From NCBI RefSeq assembly GCF_000003815.2, contig NC_049990.1, positions 12,631,691 to 12,653,442 of the forward strand: 21,752 bases of DNA, written 5' to 3'. The notes below the pieces were generated by a model. It had not been told where the DNA came from and did not search any database. It saw only the letters and a list, made by a program, of their open reading frames with translations. The first letter of the stretch is position 1. The number at the start of each line of letters is the position of its first letter. Shown one piece after another: positions 19,376-21,752 of this stretch. The stretch comes from Branchiostoma floridae (Eukaryota > Chordata > Leptocardii > Amphioxiformes > Branchiostomatidae). A program made the translations under genes and the position numbers.

Positions 19376-19481
19376 CTCCCATGTCAGCGTGGCTGGCATT
19401 TCCTTCACTCCTTCGTTTACTTTGCCCACCTGAAGAATAAACAAAAGCTAACCTTGCAAGGATTTAGCTACTGACTTCCCC

Positions 19482-19549
19482 ATTGTGACTGAATATATGC
19501 TTTTCCTTAAAATTGCCCACCCACAGTTCAGACAACAGCTTGAATCAAG
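19482..19549 (+). promoter_or_regulatory. 5' leader of right JmjC gene copy
   Basis: Homologous to the leader of the left copy from TTGTGACT onward, including TTGCCCACCCACAG, a likely 3' splice site 23 bases before the start codon. The foldback element ends only about 100 bases upstream, so it may sit in or near the promoter or a leader intron of this copy. Confidence 0.4.
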
Positions 19550-21636
19550 ATGGATCCAGTTTGGAAGTTTGTCCTGCTGCTGGCTGTGTGTGGATCTGTC
19601 ACTGGTGACTCCGCCATCCCCGTGGGACACCTGCAACCTCTGGGGGGTCATCGACCTCCTGATGTTCCCATAGATGAGCTGCACACCATCCCACATCCAC
19701 GGGTAGGTTTCTTTAGTACAGTAGAAGCCACTTAATTGCACTGCCTATTTGCCAGTGAATTTCGTGCAATTATACGGATGGTGCAATAATGCGAAGTAAC
19801 TGTAAATGTATTTAAGTTCGCAGGGATTTAATTTTGCGGTTAAAGGACTTTTCGCGGTGGTTTAAATTTCGCTGTAACACGATAGACTGCAGTCTAATAC
19901 CATGATAGAAAAATGTTTGCGGTGGTTTTAAGTTCGCAGTTAAGTGGTCACCGCAAAAACCGCGACCATTAATTCACCGCGAACATTTCTGCATTTACAG
20001 TATCCAGCTGAACCGCACCTGTTTGGGATTTTGGGATTTCGTGCAGTTAACAGAAGTGTGTGTTAATCCGTTGTGCATTTAACTGGCTTCTACTGTATTA
20101 TATTCTCCTGTTAACAAATAGGATACGTTTTGTCTTTTCCTGCAGTCATTGTCTGCAAAAACACTGTTATGTACAAACGTCGTGGAAGTTATATACAGAA
20201 GCAAAGGTTTTATGCATGTAGGCTGAAAATGATTGATAATAATGGATCATAATAATATCAAATATTTTATCTGTCCAATTTTAGGAGTTCTGGGACAAGT
20301 ATGTGAAACATGAGAAGGCTGTGATCCTGCGAGGTGCTGCAAAAAACAGTCCTTCCTTCACATTATGGACAGATGAATACCTGAAGGACAAATATGGAAA
20401 ACTAGAGGTAAGGACATACCAAATTGATTAATTGGTTTCACAGATTCGCCATTTTTTCATCCATAAAGGATATATTATAAGTACAGTTCAGTTCAGTTCA
20501 TCCTCATATGAGGTGGCATTATTGATGTCCGACCATGCATATAAGTACTTTATATAAAAACTACTTTGGATAATTTTCAACAAACAGTTACTGTACAGTA
20601 ATTGTGTTTGTTTGCTTTCCTCAAGCTGAAAACTTATTTTCTTTGTATTGTATTAGCCCTTGTTTTTACCCCAGAAACTTTGTTTTTCTCGCCCTGTCAC
20701 CCCTAGATTTTCTTTAAAAATTTCTAACAAATTGTATCAAGTCTTTGCCAGACAATTTAGAAACTGTTTGGTCCACGTGAAGAGCAAATTTGTGTGTCTT
20801 GCTCAAACTTCAGATATTGTTGAAATCTTACAGATTTCTTATATAGTCGTTAAAGTAATTATATAATCAATAGGTGAGCTGCATAAAATAAATCATTTTT
20901 GTTTTCCTTAAAGGTTCGTTTAGAAGGAAAGAGGGAAAAACACAGCTGGCTTCCCATTGGAGTAAAGGGAATAGGACGAGACACCATAGAACACTTCCTG
21001 GACACTTATCACGACAGTGACGCGTACATAGTGTCACAGTTACCCACGGACATGTACCATGAAGTCCTGGTACAGCCTTGTCTCACATGTGGCAGCTTCA
21101 GGAACAGTCTTGTGGAGGTAAGGCTTCTGGAAGCTAACCATAATGATTACGACATTTGTTACATAATTGAGGAACATCGCTAAGTTGTCTTCTTTATCCC
21201 TTCAGCTGTCAAAGTATGACACTGTAGATATAGGCTTATCTCCTAGCAGATTTATCGGTGGCAAAGGCTGGCCGAGCATTGTCCAACTACCAAAACTGGC
21301 CAAGTTTTTATACAATCTTAAACCACGGGTAAATCTGCTGGATTAGGTATAGGTGATCTACAGCGAGTCATAGTTCATAGTTTGTCTGACTACAAAAGAT
21401 GCAGAGACATCTAGTGAGTCCTGCGTAGGTTTGTACAGTTTGTAATTATCAGAAATATTTTTTACTAATAAGTTTAATGCATTTTTCTTGCCGTGTTTCA
21501 GATTGATCTGTGGATGAGTTCTAACGGTGGCAGCAGCATTCTCCACAAGGATGCCTTCAACGCCATCAACTGTCTGTACAACGGCACCAAACACTGGAAA
21601 ATGATCGAGCGCAAGTATGAACCTCTCATACACAAG
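19550..21636 (+). CDS. Secreted JmjC/cupin_8 oxygenase, right copy, first 4 exons (continues past window)
   Basis: The coding exons are 19550-19702, 20285-20407, 20914-21117 and 21502-21636, all phase 0 with GT-AG introns. They match exons 1-4 of the left gene in length exactly. They give residues 1-205: signal peptide, JmjC N-terminal half, H175-x-D177 of the iron site and K190. The second iron histidine and the EF-hand lie beyond the window. I found two residue differences from the left copy (K87 for N87, I203 for L203) and several silent ones, while introns differ much more, which suggests both copies are constrained. The two genes are divergent, with about 9 kb between their starts. They could be recent paralogues; an assembly artefact placing two haplotypes together is the main alternative. 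Confidence 0.88.
19717..20097. mobile_element. TA-flanked MITE (Tc1/mariner-pogo-like) in intron 1 of right copy
   Basis: The element is 19719-20095. Its ends read CAGTAGAAGCCACTTAATTGC and, on the opposite strand, CAGTAGAAGCCAGTTAAATGC. It is flanked by TA at 19717-19718 and 20096-20097. The left gene copy has the empty site, a single TA at 10269-10270 with the same flanks, so the boundaries are exact. TA duplication and a CAGTAGAA-type end fit pogo/Tigger-like elements. A second element is nested inside. Confidence 0.85.
19797..20002. mobile_element. Nested MITE with CTGTAAATG ends, TA-flanked
   Basis: It lies inside the larger MITE between TA at 19797-19798 and TA at 20001-20002. Its ends are (A)CTGTAAATG and CATTTACAG, followed inward by several TTCGC(G/A)GT-type repeats in both orientations. 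Removing it rejoins the outer element. It has no coding capacity. Confidence 0.75.
20476..20548 (-). mobile_element. 55-bp retroposon-like insertion in intron 2 of right copy
   Basis: The segment 20485-20539 is absent from the left copy, where the target GTACTTATA (9481-9489) occurs once. Here TATAAGTAC is duplicated at 20476-20484 and 20540-20548. Read on the minus strand the insertion ends in a GAACTGAACTGAACT microsatellite, typical of CR1/L2-type LINE or SINE tails. It is probably a severely 5'-truncated retroposon. Confidence 0.7.
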
Positions 21637-21752
21637 GTAAGTGTTTTTCTGGTCTAAACAGTGTAAAAATAATCTGCAGCTAGTTTGGCCAACTGAAGAC
21701 CTTTGATGTAGTCCACTAGTCAGGACAGGATAGACAGACACTGTGTACATGT

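Larger units (their letters stand above)
15248..19389. mobile_element. 4.1-kb foldback-type transposon with ~1.1-kb inverted arms
   Basis: Two long arms (15262-16415 and 18258-19375) are near-identical in inverted orientation. Outside them the 9-bp direct repeat ATGTCAGCG stands at 15248-15256 and 19381-19389, each 5 bases from the shared arm end, giving an element of 15257-19380. The outermost 5 bases differ (CGCAT against GGGAG read inward). The arm end GGTCTTTTTAGCGAATGCCC recurs inside each arm. The core is a 51-bp minisatellite in two opposed blocks. The long arms, internal tandem repeats and 9-bp duplication recall Drosophila FB elements and Mutator-like foldbacks. No transposase is visible, so it is non-autonomous unless the N gap hides one. 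Confidence 0.8.

Noticed and set aside
15248-19389. The palindrome as a pure assembly artefact
   Set aside because: The arms carry small real differences, the array blocks differ in length, and 9-bp direct repeats flank the element. The N gap still leaves the internal structure uncertain.
15214-19444. A roughly 100-residue frame found identical in both inverted arms (15214-15561 plus, 19444-19076 minus)
   Set aside because: The arms are near-identical copies, so the shared frame follows automatically. It has no recognisable domain, starts in unrelated flanking sequence on each side, and arm identity equally preserves non-coding parts.

Overview
The window looks like intron-rich animal DNA, most likely from a lancelet (Branchiostoma) or a close invertebrate deuterostome. 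That is an inference from the short exons with GT-AG introns, the 5S-rRNA-headed SINE, the many short inverted-repeat transposons and a minisatellite whose unit carries splice-site consensus sequences. No sequence search was possible, and the 100-base N gap shows this is a genome-scaffold piece.

The only convincing host genes are two head-to-head copies of one gene. The left copy lies on the minus strand, has nine coding exons from 10437 down to 4356, and encodes 416 residues. The right copy lies on the plus strand from 19550 and runs off the window after four exons. The predicted protein has a signal peptide, a JmjC/cupin_8 fold with a complete HxD...H iron site and a 2-oxoglutarate lysine, and one C-terminal EF-hand loop. 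It is therefore probably a secretory-pathway Fe(II)/2-oxoglutarate oxygenase. The copies are nearly identical in exons (mostly silent changes, two residue differences seen) and clearly more different in introns.

Layout: 1-4100 is repeat-rich DNA with a 62-bp tandem repeat, a 104-bp mini-transposon, a decayed ~150-bp tandem repeat, a 255-bp direct repeat with a small ORF, and a hairpin. 4115-10437 is the left gene, whose introns hold a 972-bp transposon, a 5S-derived SINE and a 411-bp MITE. 10438-15247 is intergenic with two 5'-truncated LINE remnants: an RLE-type (R2-like) C-terminus and a CR1/L2/Jockey-like C-terminus. 15248-19389 is a 4.1-kb foldback element with ~1.1-kb inverted arms, a 51-bp splice-site-like minisatellite at its centre that inverts near 17888, and 9-bp direct repeats at its ends. 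19482-21752 is the right gene copy, with a TA-flanked MITE nested with a second MITE in intron 1 and a 55-bp insertion in intron 2.

The duplicated gene acts as an internal control. For three insertions in one copy, the other copy preserves the empty target site, which confirms their boundaries and target-site duplications. The main candidates for something undescribed are the foldback element with its splice-signal minisatellite and the secreted JmjC plus EF-hand enzyme pair beside it.
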